Assembly: GCF_036320965.1 (NCBI RefSeq)
Contig: NC_092234.1
Coordinates: 36,431,703 to 36,495,702 of the forward strand
Direction: 5' to 3'
Source: Panulirus ornatus
Lineage: Eukaryota; Arthropoda; Malacostraca; Decapoda; Palinuridae
DNA: 64,000 nucleotides
The position numbers and the translations under genes were made by a program. The notes beneath the pieces were generated by a model. That model made no database searches, was not told where the DNA came from, and saw nothing but the letters and a program-made list of their open reading frames with translations. Below are positions 1 through 11,253 of the stretch, piece after piece; position 1 is the stretch's first letter; each line of letters opens with the position of its first letter.

Positions 1-806
1 CACTAGCTTGTCCCTCACCACACCTGCACTAGCATGTCCCTCACCACACCTGCACTAGCATGTCCCTCACCACGCCTGCACTAGCTTGTCCCTCACCACG
101 CCTGCACTAGCATGTCCCTCACCACACCTGCACTAGCATGTCCCTCACCACACCTGCACTAGCATGTCCCTCAGCACACCTGCACTAGCATGTCCCTCAG
201 CACACCTGCACTAGCTTGTCCCTCACCACACCTGCACTAGCATGTCCCTCACCACACCTGCACTAGCATGTCCCTCACCACACCTGCACTAGCATGTCCC
301 TCAGCACACCTGCACTAGCATGTCCCTCAGCACACCTGCACTAGCATGTCCCTCAGCACACCTGCACTAGCATGTCCCTCACCACGCCTGCACTAGCATG
401 TCCCTCACCACACCTGCACTAGCATGTCCCTCACCACACCTGCACTAGCTTGTCCCTCACCACACCTGCACTAGCATGTCCCTCACCACACCTGCACTAG
501 CTTGTCCCTCACCACACCTGCACTAGCATGTCCCTCACCACACCTGCACTAGCATGTCCCTCAGCACACCTGCACTAGCATGTCCCTCAGCACACCTGCA
601 CTAGCATGTCCCTCACCACGCCTGCACTAGCATGTCCCTCACCACACCTGCACTAGCATGTCCCTCACCACGCCTGCACTAGCATGTCCCTCACCACACC
701 TGCACTAGCTTGTCCCTCACCACACCTGCACTAGCTCGCCCCTCAGCACACCTGCACTAGCATATCCCTCACCACACCTGCACTAGCATATCCCTCACCA
801 CACCTG
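1..806. repeat. 26-bp minisatellite array
   Basis: About 31 head-to-tail copies of a 26-bp unit built around CACTAGCATGTCCCTCACCA. Variants at a few fixed sites (GCATG/GCTTG, ACCACA/AGCACA/ACCACG) recur in runs of neighbouring units, as expected from local duplication. The array begins at or before the window edge; the last units (from about 725) are the most diverged. No gene is seen in it. Confidence 0.97.
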
Positions 807-964
807 CCTTTATCACGTGTGTTATCGTCATTTTGTTAGCTGATAACGGCTGGTGACCTGAGGTGATGAAGTCATTGAATCGTTCAGTTGGGAAATTACC
901 AATACATGATTTTTATGATCACAATCAAATTGAGTTGTGTGTTGTAGCAGGTGTAGCAGGGGGA

Positions 965-1290
965 GTGTGTTGGTGCTGTGGTGGGTGGTAAAGTGTGGTA
1001 GTGCTGTGGTGGGTGGTAAAGTGTGGTAGTGCTGTGGTGGTTGGTAAAGTGTGGTAGTGCTGTGGTGGTTGGTAAAGTGTGGTAGTGCTGTGGTGGGTGG
1101 TAAAGTGTGGTGGTGCTGTGGTGGGTGGTAAAGTGTGGTGGTGCTGTGGTGGGTGGTAAAGTGTGGTAGTGCTGTGGTGGGTGGTAAAGTGTGGTAGTGC
1201 TGTGGTGGGTGGTAAAGTGTGGTAGTGCTGTGGTGGGTGGTAAAGTGTGGTAGTGCTGTGGTGGGTGGTAAAGTGTGGTAGTGCTGTGGT
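965..1290. repeat. 28-bp minisatellite array
   Basis: About 11-12 tandem copies of a 28-bp unit containing GTGGTAAAGTGTGGTAGTGC. Variation is limited to a few sites (GGGTGG/GGTTGG, GGTAGT/GGTGGT), so the array is young or well homogenised. Confidence 0.95.
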
Positions 1291-1304
1291 GGGAGTCGTC
1301 AGTC

Positions 1305-3450
1305 TGAAAACCTTACATTTATGATAATGCTATTCAAATCTGCATACATCACAGTTTCAGTACAATTGTGGGGTTCAATATACCAATCTTTTGAGGCGAG
1401 TTATTTGCCTCAAAATCTTCCGCTTAAAAGTTGGAGGTCTGTTCCTATAGCTTATACGTACAGGGAAGCTGTCTGTTTCAAATGCTCACACACACACACA
1501 GAGGAGAGTAATCTTCCTGAAAACTTTATATTTTGAGGGAGTAACTGTTTTGAGGGAGTAATTGTTTCCAAAGAACACATTATGAGAGACATTTTTCCTT
1601 CAAAAGTTCAAATTTGGAGGGGATCTGTTTATGCCTTAACATTACACCATCAAGGGGTCCAACTTGTTTCAAAATATCACAATACGATGGATCTGTCTGG
1701 TCAAAAACTTTTCATTTTTGGGGACTAACATTTGAGAACTACAAGAGACTTGTTTGTTTCATAACTTCTTCACTATGGAGGACGTGGTCTAAAATAATCA
1801 AATCAAGAGGAGACTTGTCTGTTTCAGAACCTTACATTTAGAAGAAACATGTATGTTTCCAAACCTCATATCTAAAAGGAAGCTGTGTTTCAAAACCTTA
1901 TATCTAAAAGCAAGCTGAGTGTTTCAAAACTTCATATCTAAAAGCAAGCTGAGTGTTTCAAAACCTCATATCTAAAAGCAAGCTGAGTGTTTCAAAACCT
2001 CATATCTAAAAACAAGCTGAGTGTTTCAAAACCTCATATCTACAAACACACTGAGTGTTTCAAAACCTCATATCTACAAACACACTGAGTGTTTCAAAAC
2101 CTCATATCTACAAACACACTGAGTGTTTCAAAACCTCATATCTAAAAACAAGCCGAGTGTTACAAAACTTTACATCTAGAAGGGATGGTTCTGTTTCAGA
2201 ATATAAAGGAGGACTAGTCGTATAGAAAACCTCACACTTGTCACTTTCAGAAACGTTTAGTCAGTGGGAAATTTTCAACTGAGAATGTCACTCTTAGAGG
2301 ATATCTATCTAATCTAAAGCTCTGTATCTAGAGGAAACTTGCCTGCTTCAAAGTTCCACGGTAACAGGGGATTTATACTATAAATTCCCAAAGTCAGAGG
2401 GGACTTATCTCTTAAAACCTCATGGTCAGAGGAGACTTATCTTTTAAAACCTCATGGTCAGAGGAGACTTATCTCTTAAAACCTCATGGTCAGAGGAGAC
2501 TTATCTCTTAAAACCTCATGGTCAGATCAGACTTATCTCTTAAAACCTCATGGTCAGAGGAGACTTATCTTTTAAAACCTCATGGTCAGAGGAGACTTAT
2601 CTCTTAAAACCTCATGGTCAGAGGGGACTTATCTCTTAAAACCTCATGGTCAGATCAGACTTATCTTTTAAAACCTCATGGTCAGAGGGGACTTATCTCT
2701 TAAAACCTCATGGTCAGATCAGACTTATCTTTTAAAACCTCATGGTCAGAGGAGACTTATCTCTTAAAACCTCATGGTCAGAGGAGACTTATCTCTTAAA
2801 ACCTCATGGTCAGAGGAGACTTATCTCTTAAAACCCCACATTTAGTGGTGACTTATCTTTAAAAGCCCTACAGTAAGAGAGGACGTAAAATCCTACGGTT
2901 AATGGGGACTTATCTTTAAAAAAAAACCCACAGTTAGAGGGGACTTATCTTTTAAAACTCCACAGTCAAAGGTGACTTATCTTTCCAATCTGCACTTCAA
3001 GAGATGGCTATCCTCTGAACACAGCTCATCTAGAAGTTGATCAAAATTGACAAAAGGCCCGATATAGAGAGGAACTGTTGCACTTTCAACCTCATTCTAA
3101 AAGGATACTTATTGGTGTCTAAATCATATAGAAATAGTGGACTAGTCTGTTTCACAGAGAAGGCGGGCCGTTGCTTCTTGTCCTCCTCTTTTGAGGGTTC
3201 GAATCTGTTTCAAGTTCTTGAATTGGCAGGAGACTTATGTTTCACAACATTTGATTCAGAGGGGATCTGTCCCTTTCAACGCCATGGAATTAAGGTGAAC
3301 CTAACAGAAAACAATAGATTTAGCGGGGCATTTCCCTTTTCAGAACTCTAAAAACCAGATCCGACTTATCTTTTTGAAATCAGACTCGAAGCCCCGGGGA
3401 TGTTTGTGTCAGAGTCTCTGAATGACAAGAGGGACGTCTGAGTTATACAA
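1305..3450. repeat. Decayed 32-36 bp tandem array with two homogenised blocks
   Basis: Nearly the whole stretch can be read as degenerate copies of one 32-36 bp unit: a GAGGGGACTTAT-like part, then a CTGTTTCAAAAC-like part, then a short CCTCATATCTA- or CCTCATGGTCAG-like part. At about 1845-2165 there are regular 34-bp units containing AGCTGAGTGTTTCAAAACCT. At about 2385-2840 there are regular 32-bp units containing CTTATCTCTTAAAACCTCAT. Outside these blocks the units are recognisable but widely diverged. The small open frames here (1321-1536, 1614-1841, 3037-3351) lie inside the repeat and are not supported as genes. Confidence 0.85.
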
Positions 3451-3748
3451 TTCTAGGCTGAGGATGGACGAGGCCGTGGCCAGGTCTCTGTGGACAATGA
3501 ACAGATTCGTCTCCCCCAAAGAGCTGCGCTACCGTTCGGACATTTTGCCGTCATGCCTCGAGACGATTTCTCGAAACAATCTGGTCTTTGAGGCTTCACA
3601 CAGCTTTCCTGAAACTTTAGATATCCCTCCCCTTTTTTTGTGTGTAGGTCGACTTAGCTGTTGCAGGGCCTCGATTCCCAGAGTCCTGTGGTGCTCAGGC
3701 GCCGGTGTCTGGGCCGAGACTGAGCTGGAAGGGGGCTGGGATCGTCTA

Positions 3749-3798
<50 letters not shown>

Positions 3799-4144
3799 CC
3801 GCGGCGCATGCGTTGTCTGGGGCACGATGACGAGCCACGGGTGGAGTTGGAAGTCTGTTGTAGCGGGTTCGAACGTGGCTCTCTGTCAGCGTTTGATTTA
3901 TGCCATTTCATTGTCTCCGTCAGGTTCAGCCTGCCAGCATAGCCAGCCAGTCCCGACGTCACACTGATGTATACTTATGGCTGATGGAACTTGCTATGCA
4001 GCACAGGCTTGGGCTGCTGTACAAGGTGGCGATGAATATTGTTGTACTCGACCATTTTGCTCTCTTGCCTGTACTGCTCTGACTGACGCTGTTCTTTATA
4101 ACGAGGTGAGAATACTGTCTACGTCCGGGCTTAAGAATTTACAT
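3451..4144. other. Unassigned sequence with a GA microsatellite
   Basis: No gene or mobile element is recognised. A GA dinucleotide run lies at 3753-3795. A 181-codon open frame on the + strand (3422-3967) crosses the GA run and has equally long opposite-strand frames, so there is no coding signal beyond openness. The sequence is more GC-rich than the neighbouring LINE copies. Confidence 0.6.
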
Positions 4145-4155
4145 TATATATATAA

Positions 4156-4212
<57 letters not shown>
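4145..4212. repeat. (TA)n microsatellite
   Basis: TA run with a few interruptions. It abuts the 5' end of a short LINE-derived element at 4213; TA tracts flank most element junctions in this window. Confidence 0.97.
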
Positions 4213-4213
<1 letters not shown>

Positions 4214-4377
4214 CGGGTGGCTGGAAATCCTCCCCTCCCGTTTTTTTTTTTTTTTTTTTTAATTTTCCAAAAGATGGAGCAGAGAAGGGGACCAGGTGAG
4301 GATATTCCCTCAAAGGCCCAGTCATCTGTTCTTAACGCTACCTCGCTAATGCAGGAAATGGCGAATAGTATGAAAGA

Positions 4378-4380
<3 letters not shown>
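4213..4380 (+). mobile_element. S1: short LINE-ends element (5'-truncated)
   Basis: A roughly 170-bp copy of the short non-autonomous element described at 4618-4852. It lacks the first ~75 bp of the leader and starts near GGCTGGAAATCCTCCCCTCC. It then carries a T tract (4241-4260), the body, the 3' hairpin region (ACGCTACCTCGCTAATGCAGG near 4337-4357) and a purine-rich tail that runs directly into a (TA)n tract. No coding capacity. Confidence 0.85.

Positions 4381-4450
<70 letters not shown>
4381..4450. repeat. (TA)n microsatellite
   Basis: Uninterrupted TA run. It serves as the 3' tail of S1 and abuts the PLE fragment that begins at 4451. Confidence 0.97.
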
Positions 4451-4453
<3 letters not shown>

Positions 4454-4617
4454 CTATGAGTCCACGGGAAAAATGAAACACGAAAAGTTCCCAAGTGCAC
4501 TTTCGTGTAATAATCGCATCATCAGGGGAGACACAAGAGAGAAATATAAGTCACTTGATATACATCGAAGAGACGGAGCTAGGACGCCATTTGGTAAACA
4601 TGTGATTGTCCAATCTT
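4451..4617 (-). mobile_element. Penelope-like element terminal fragment
   Basis: This matches on the minus strand the terminal sequences at 14386-14587 and 14588-14747 (inverted pair) and the 3' end of the coding PLE copy at 47030-47218. It has the shared segment ending in CTGATGA, TTATTACACGAAA, GTGCACTTGG and GGACTCATAGGA. The link to PLE rests on the 46.5-47.2 kb copy, where the same end follows a GIY-YIG reading frame. A hammerhead-like motif lies at 4451-4535 (minus) with CTGATGA (4519-4525) and GAAA (4501-4504) intact; its stem II is weakened by a U-to-C change. Confidence 0.8.
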
Positions 4618-4852
4618 ATCCCTGGGAATAGGGGATTAAGAATACTTCCCACGTATTCCCTGCGTGTCGTAGAAGGCGACTAAAAGGGGAGGAAGCGGGG
4701 GGCTGGAAATCCTCCCCTCTCGTTTTTTTTTAATTTTCCAAAAGAAGGAACAGAGTGGGGCCAGATGAGGATATTCCACAAAAGGCCCAGTCCTCTGTTC
4801 TTGACGCTACCTCGCTAACGCGGGAAATAGCGAATAGTTTAAAAGAAAAAAG
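4618..4852 (+). mobile_element. S2: short LINE-ends element (full length)
   Basis: The best full-length copy of a roughly 235-bp non-autonomous element. Its first ~110 bp match the 5' leader of the nearly intact LINE at 49503-49615 (ACTTCCCACGTATTCCCTGC, GTGTCGTAGAAGGCGACTA). Weaker similarity continues through the LINE start region (TTTTCCAAAAGAAGGAACAG against TTTCTAAAATGGGAAACAG) to AAAGGCCCAG. The last ~50 bp match the LINE 3' end hairpin (CTACCTCGCTAACGCGGGA). A TA tail follows. The layout is that of an internally deleted LINE derivative; four copies with the same junction indicate that it spreads as a family. Confidence 0.85.
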
Positions 4853-4853
4853 A

Positions 4854-4900
<47 letters not shown>
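4853..4900. repeat. (TA)n microsatellite
   Basis: TA run with one CA interruption; 3' tail of S2 and immediate 5' neighbour of LINE L1. Confidence 0.96.
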
Positions 4901-7900
4901 GGTAGTATGTTTGAGGAAAGGAACCTGGATGTTTTGGCTCTGAGTGAAACGAAGCTCAAGGGTAAAGGGAAAGAGTAGTTTGGGAATGTTTTGGGAGTAA
5001 AGTCAGGGGTTGGTGAGAGGACAAGAGCAGGGGAAGGAGTAGCACTACTCCTGAAACAGGAGTGGTGGGAGTATCTGATAGAGTGTAAGAAAGTAAACTC
5101 TAGATTGATATGGGTAAAACTAAAAGTGGATGGAGAGACATGGGCGATTATTGGTGCATATGCACCTGGGCATGAGAAGAAAGATCATGAGAGGCAAGTG
5201 TTTTGGGAGTAGCTGAGTGAGTGTGTTAGCAGTTTTCATGCACGAGACCGGGTTATTGTGATGGGTGATTTGAATGCAAAGGTGAGTAATGTGGCAGTTG
5301 AGGGAATAATTGGTGTATATGGGGTGTTCAGTGCTGTAAATAGAAATGGTGAAGAGCTTGTAGATTTATGTGTTGAAAAAGGACTGGTGACTGGGAATCC
5401 CTGGTTTATAAAGACAGATATACATGAGTATACGTATGTAAGTAGGAGAGATGGCCAAAGAGCGTTATTGGATTACGTGTTAATTGATAGGCGCCCGAAA
5501 GAGAGACTTTTGGATGTTAATGTGCTTAGAGGTGCAATTGGAGGGACGTCTGATCATTATCTTGTGGAGGCGAAGGTGAAGATTTGTTGAGGTTTTCAGA
5601 AAAGAAGAGAGAATGTTGGGGTGAAGAGAGTGGTGAGAGTAAGTGAGCCTGGGAAGGAGACTTGTGTGAGGAAGTACCAGAAGAGATTGAGAGCAGAATG
5701 GAAAAAGGTGAGAGCAAAGGACGTAAGGGGAGTGGGGAGAGAATGGGATGTATTTAGGGAAGCAGTGATGGCTTGAACAAAAGATGCTTGTGGCATGTGA
5801 AGCGTGGGAGGTGGGCAGATTAGAAAGGGTTGTGAGTGGTGGGATGAAGAAGTAATATCATCAGTGAAAGAGAAGAGAGAGGCTTTCGGACGAGTTTTGC
5901 GGGGAGTTTAATGGAGAGGTGATAACAAGTAGTGGTGATGCGAGAAAAAGATGGGGTGAGTATTTTGAAGGTTTGTTGGATGTGTTAGATGATAGAGTGG
6001 CAGATATAGGGTGTTTTGGACCAAGGTGGTGTGCGAAGTGAGAGGGTCAGGGAGAATGATTTGGTAGACAGAGAAGAGGTAGTAAAAGCTTTGCGGAAGA
6101 TGAAAGCCGGCAAGGCAGCGGGTTTGGATGGTATTGCAGCGGAATTTATTAAAAAAGGGGGTGACTGTGTTGTTGACTGGTTGGTAAGGTTATTCAATGT
6201 ATGCATGACTAATGGTGAGGTGCCTGAGGACTGGCGGAATGCTTGCATAGTGCCATTGTACAAAGGCAAAGGGGATAAGAGTGGGTAATCAAATTACAGA
6301 GGTATAAGTTTGTTGAGTATTCCTGGTAAATTATATGGGAGGGTATTGATTGAGAGGGTGAAGGCATCAGATTGGGGAAGTGCAGTGTGGTTTCAGAAGT
6401 GGTAGAGGATGCGTGGATCAGTTGTTTGCTTTGAAGAATGTATGTGAGAAATACTTAGAAAAGCAAATGGATTTGTATGTAGCGTTTATGGATCTGGAGA
6501 AGGCTTATGATAGAGTTGATAGAGATGCTCTGTGGAAGGTATTAAGAATATATGGTGTGGAGGTAAGTTGTTAGAAGCAGTGAAAAGTTTTTATCGAGGA
6601 TGTAAGGCATGTGTACGTGTAGGAAGAGAGGAAAGTGATTGGTTCTCAGTGAATGATGGTTTGCGGCAGGGGTGCGTGACGTATCCATGGTTGTTTAATT
6701 TGTTTATGGATGGGATGTTAGGGAGGTGAATGCAAGAGTTTAGGAAAAAGGGGCAAGTATGCAGTCTGTTGTGGATGAGGGAGCTTGGGAAGTGAGTCAG
6801 TTGTTGTTCGCAGATGATTCAGCGCTGGTGGCTGATTCGTGCGAGAAACTGCAGAAGCTTGTGACTGCGTTTGGTAGTGTGTGAAATATGAAAGCTGAGA
6901 GTAAATGTGAATAAGAGCAAGGTTAATAGGTACAGTAGGGTTGAGGGACAAGTCAGTTGGGAGGTAAGTTTGAATGGAGAAAAACTGGAGGAAGTGAGGT
7001 GTTTTAGATATCTGGGAGTGGATTTGAAAGCGGATGGAACCATGGAAGTGGAAGTGAATCATAGGGTGGGGGAGGGGGCGAAAGTTCTGGGAGCGTTGAA
7101 AAATGTGTGGAAGTCGAGAACGCTATCTTGGAAACCAAAAATGGGTATGTTTGAAGGAATAGTAGTTCCAACAATGTTATATGGTTGCGAGGCGTGGGCT
7201 ACAGATAGAGTGGTGCGGAGGAGGGTGGATGTGCTGTAAATGAGATGTGTGAGGACAATATGTGGTGTGAGGTGGTTTGATCGAGTAAGTAATGAAAGGG
7301 TAAGAGAGATGTGTGGTAATAAAAAGAGTGTGGTTGAGAGAGCAGAAGAGGGTGTTTTGAAATGGTTTGGTCACATGGAGAGAATGAGTGAGGAAAGATT
7401 GACAAAGAGGACATATGTGTCAGAGGTGGAGGGAACGAGGAGAAGTGGGAGACCAAATTGGAGGTGGAAAGATGGAGTGACAAAGATTTTGAGTGATCGG
7501 GGCCTGAACATGCAGGAGGGTGAAAGGTGTACAAGGAATAGAGTGAATTGAAACGATGTGGTATACCGGGGTCGACGTGCTGTCAATTGATTGAACCAGG
7601 GCATGTGAAGGGTCTGGGGTAAACCGTGGAAAGTTCTGTGGGGCCTGGATGTGGAAAGGGAGCGGTGGTTTCGGTGCATTATACATGACAGCTAGAGACT
7701 GAGTGTGAACGAATGTGGCCTTTGCTGTCTTTTCCTAGTGCTACCTCGCGCACATGCAGGCGGAGGGGGTTGTCATTTCATGTGTGGCGGGGTGGCGACG
7801 AGAATGAATAAGGGCAGACAGTACGAATTATGTACATATATATGTATATGTCTGTGTGTGTATATATATGTATATATTGAGATGTATAGGTATGTATATG

Positions 7901-8017
7901 TGCTGTGTGTGGACGTGTATGTATATACATGTGTATGTGGGTGGGTTGGGCCATACTTTCGTCTGTTGCCTTGCGCTACCTCGCTAACGCGGGAGACAAC
8001 GACAAAGTATAATAAAT

Positions 8018-8019
<2 letters not shown>
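4901..8019 (+). mobile_element. L1: APE-type (RTE-like) LINE copy, 5'-truncated
   Basis: Copy of the main LINE family of this window, starting at the codons for GSMFEERNLDVLALSE and so lacking the leader and ~38 codons. Coding remains run to 7551; a 3'UTR of the long subtype follows (7552-8019) with the conserved hairpin at 7974-8003 and a TA tail at 8020-8079. The long 3'UTR contains a GTGTGGCGGGGTGGCGAC block and a TG/TA-rich stretch. It is convergent (tail to tail) with L2. Confidence 0.93.
4905..7551 (+). pseudogene. Broken ORF of LINE L1 (endonuclease + reverse transcriptase)
   Basis: The endonuclease part shows GAYAPGHEKKDHERQVFWE (about 5152-5208), VIVMGDLNAKV (5256-5288), a Tyr-Thr-Tyr/LLDYVLIDRR region (5432-5494) and the SDHYLVEAKV histidine motif (5550-5580). 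The RT part shows GFRSGRGCVDQ (6386-6418), AFMDLEKAYDRVDR (6482-6523), a GLRQGC motif (6659-6676) and FADD (about 6807-6818). It is inactivated by many lesions: a stop in the endonuclease near 4976, a stop after KVKIC at 5587, a large deletion near 5905 that removes the basic linker between the two domains, and several frameshifts around 6290-6400, 6555 and 6720. Confidence 0.9.

Positions 8020-8079
<60 letters not shown>
8020..8079. repeat. (TA)n microsatellite, 3' tail of L1
   Basis: TA run after AATAAATTAA at the end of the L1 3'UTR. It joins L1 to the oppositely oriented L2, whose 3'UTR begins beside it. Confidence 0.97.
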
Positions 8080-8081
<2 letters not shown>

Positions 8082-8083
<2 letters not shown>

Positions 8084-11000
8084 CACATGAACACATACTT
8101 GCCCACCTTCATTCATTTCCGTCGCCAATCCACCCAACAGGAAACATCATAAATGAATGAAGGAAAAAAAAGAGATAACTTATATATTCTTTTATCCTCC
8201 CCACACCCGATCGCCGACCCCTGCGTCAGCGAGGTAGCGCCAGGAAACAGACGAAGAAAGGCTACATTAGCTCACTCTCATTATCTAGATGTCATGAGTA
8301 ATGCACCGAAACCACAGCTCCCTATCCAAATCCAAGGTCCACAAACCTTTCTACGGTTTACCCCAGACTTTTCACAAACCCTGGTTCAGTTCATTGACGG
8401 CAAGTCGACCCCAGTATACCACTTCGTTCCAATTAAATCTATTACGTGAACCCATTTCACCCTCCTCCACGTTCACGCCCCGATCGCTCAATATCTTTTT
8501 CACTCCATCCTTCCATCTCAAATTTGATCTTCTGGTTCCATCCACTTCTGATACATATATCCTCTTTCTCAAACTTTCCTCACTCATTCTCTCCATATGT
8601 CCATACCATTTCAATACACCCTCTTCTACTCTCTCAACCACACTCTTTTTATTTGCACACATCTCTCTTACCCTTTCATTACTTACTCTATCAAACCACA
8701 TCACTACACAACGTTCTCGAGCATAGCATTTCATTTCCAACACATCTACCCTCCTCCGTACAACCCTGTCTATAGCCCATGCCTCGCAACCGTATAATAT
8801 TATTGGAACTACTATTCCCTCAAACATACCCATTTTTGCTCTCTGAGATAACGTTCTCTCTTTCCACACATTCTTCATAGGTTCCAGAACCTTCGCCCCC
8901 TCACCCACTTCCATGGTTCCATTCGCTGCCAAGTCCACTCCCAGATATCGAAAACACTTCACTTCCTCCCATTTCTCTCCATTCAAACATACATCCCAAG
9001 TAACTTGTCCCTCAAACCCTACTGAACCTACTAACTTTGCTTTTCTTCACATATACACTCTTTCTCCTTTCACACTTCCAAACTCAGTCACCCACTTTTG
9101 CAGTTTCTCATCCGAATCAGCCGATAGTGCTGTATCATCGGCGAACAGCAAATATCACACTTCCCTGGCCCTCTCATCCCGCACATACTGCGGGATGATA
9201 CTCTCTAAAACTCATGCATTCACCTCCCTCACCACCCCATCCATAAACAAATTAAACAGCCATGGTGACGTCACACTCCCCTGCCGCAGACCGACCTTCA
9301 ATGGAACTATTCACTCTTCTTTCTTCCTACTCGTACACATGTCTTACACCCGTGATAACAGTTTCTCATTGCTTCTAGCAACTTACGTCCCACATCATAT
9401 ATTCTTAATACCTTCCACAGAGTATCTATATCAACCCTATCATATGTCTTCTCCAGATCCATAAATGCCATATACAAATATATGTTTGTTTGTATTTCTC
9501 AGACACATCATTCAAAGCAAATACCTGATCCACACATCCTCTACCACTTCTGAAACTACACTGTTTCTCCCCACCCTATCAATCAACACCCTTCAATACA
9601 ACACTCCCCTTTATCCCCTTTGCCTTTGTACAATGGCACTATGCATGCATTCTACCAATCCTCAGGCACTTCACCATGATCCATACACACACTGAATATC
9701 CTCACCAACCAATCAACAACACAGTCACCAACTTTCTTCATAAATTCAACTGCAATACCATCCACTCCCGCCGCCTTGCCTAATTCCATCTTTCGCAAGG
9801 TTTCCACCATCTTTTCTCTCTTCACTAAACCACTCTCCATAATTTTCTACTTTCGCATACCATCCCGAACAAAACACTCTACATCTGCCACTCTGTCATC
9901 AAACATATTTAACAATCCTTCAAAATACTCACTAGATATCTTCTCACCTCATCACTCCTTGTTATCACTTCCCCTCTTTCTCCCTTCATCGACGTTTCCA
10001 TTTGTTTTCTTATCTTTCGCATATTATTTACATTCTAAAACATCTTTTTACTCTCCCTGATGTTTATTGATACTCTCTCTCTCACCCAACACTCATTTGC
10101 CCTCTATTCCAAACCCTGCACCTTCCTCTTGACCTCCTACCGTTTCCTTTTAACTTCTCAGTCATTTGTACATCCTTTTCTGTAAGTACCACCTAAACGC
10201 CTCTCTTTTCTCTCTCACTAGCAACTTGAATTCTTTTTGCCATTCACTACCTCTTTTAATCTGCCCACTTCCTACCTCTCTCATGCCACATGCCTCTCCT
10301 GCTCATGCCATCGACGCTTCCCTAAATGCCTCCCCCTCATCCACTCCCCTCAATTCATTTCATCTCACCTTTTGCCATTCTACACCCAATCTCTCATATT
10401 ATCGAAAGCCTCTAAAAATCTTCACCCTTGTCTCCAAAAGGCAGTGATCAGACATCCCACCAGCTGCCCCTCTCAGCTCATTTACGTACAAAAGTGTCGT
10501 TTTATCCGCCTATCAATTAACACGTAATCCAGTAATGCCCAGTGACCATCTCTCCCACTCACATACGTATACTTGTGTATATCTCTCCTGTTAAACCAGG
10601 TATTCCCAATTGCCAGTCTTTTTTCATCACACAACTCCACAAGCTCTTCACCATTTCCATTCATAACGTTGAATATCCCATGCCAACCATTTATACCCTT
10701 AACTGCCACATTAATACCTTTGCATTTAAATCACCCATCACTCATACCCGGTCTCGTGCACTAAAACTGCTGACGCAAACACTCAGATGCTCTTAAAACA
10801 CTTGCCTCTCAAGACCTTCTCATGTCCAGGTGCATAAGCACCAATAATCTCCCATCTCTCGCCATCCACTTTCAGTTTTACCCACATCAATCTTGAATCT
10901 ATTTCCTTGCACTCTTACATACACTCCCCAGCTCCTAATTCACGTGCAATGCTACTCCTCTCCTTAGCTCCTCTCATCTCACCAACCCTTGAATTGACAT

Positions 11001-11253
11001 CTAAGACATTCCCAAATCATTCTTCCCCTTTACCCTTGAACTTCGCTTCACTCAGAGCCAGAATATCCAGGTTTCTTTCCTCAAACATACTACCTATCTC
11101 TCCTCTCTTCTCATCTTGGTTACGTTCACACAAACATTCAGACACACAAACCTGAGCCTTCGATGAGGTTGAGCACTCCCCGCTTGGCTCCTGTTCCCTC
11201 TTTTAGAAATTCATGTATAAGAAGGGGAGAGTTTCCAGCCCCCACCCCCATAC
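8082..11253 (-). mobile_element. L2: diverged LINE copy, reverse orientation, near full length
   Basis: Minus-strand copy extending from the 3'UTR (hairpin region at about 8214-8242) through RT and endonuclease to the 5' leader at about 11190-11253, where a CTTTCCAGCCCC-like leader end is present. It differs from L1/L3/L5/L12 throughout and so is an older or separate subfamily. The distal 3'UTR looks interrupted by the L1 TA tail. Confidence 0.9.
8372..11130 (-). pseudogene. Broken ORF of LINE L2
   Basis: The C-terminal 204 codons are open (8372-8986) with YLGVDL, LYGCEAWA, WYGHMERMSEE and LRWKDGVKKI, the typical RTE-like tail. Upstream on the minus strand are an RT N-terminal piece at 9652-9840 (LRKMELGKAAGVDGIAVEF, GEVPEDW) and endonuclease pieces at 10482-10709 (YTYVSGRDGHWALLDYVLID). 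The frame between them is broken by many indels, so no protein can be made. Confidence 0.87.

Noticed and set aside
1..806. Regular 26-bp repeats considered as a CRISPR array
   Set aside because: Units are directly contiguous with no unique spacers, and the window is eukaryotic.
3855..3885. GGGTTCGAAC-like B box suggesting a tRNA or SINE
   Set aside because: No matching A box or cloverleaf upstream at the right distance, and no second copy in the window.
3422..3967. 181-codon frame as a possible host exon
   Set aside because: Crosses a GA microsatellite, has long frames on the opposite strand in the same place, and shows no recognisable domain.
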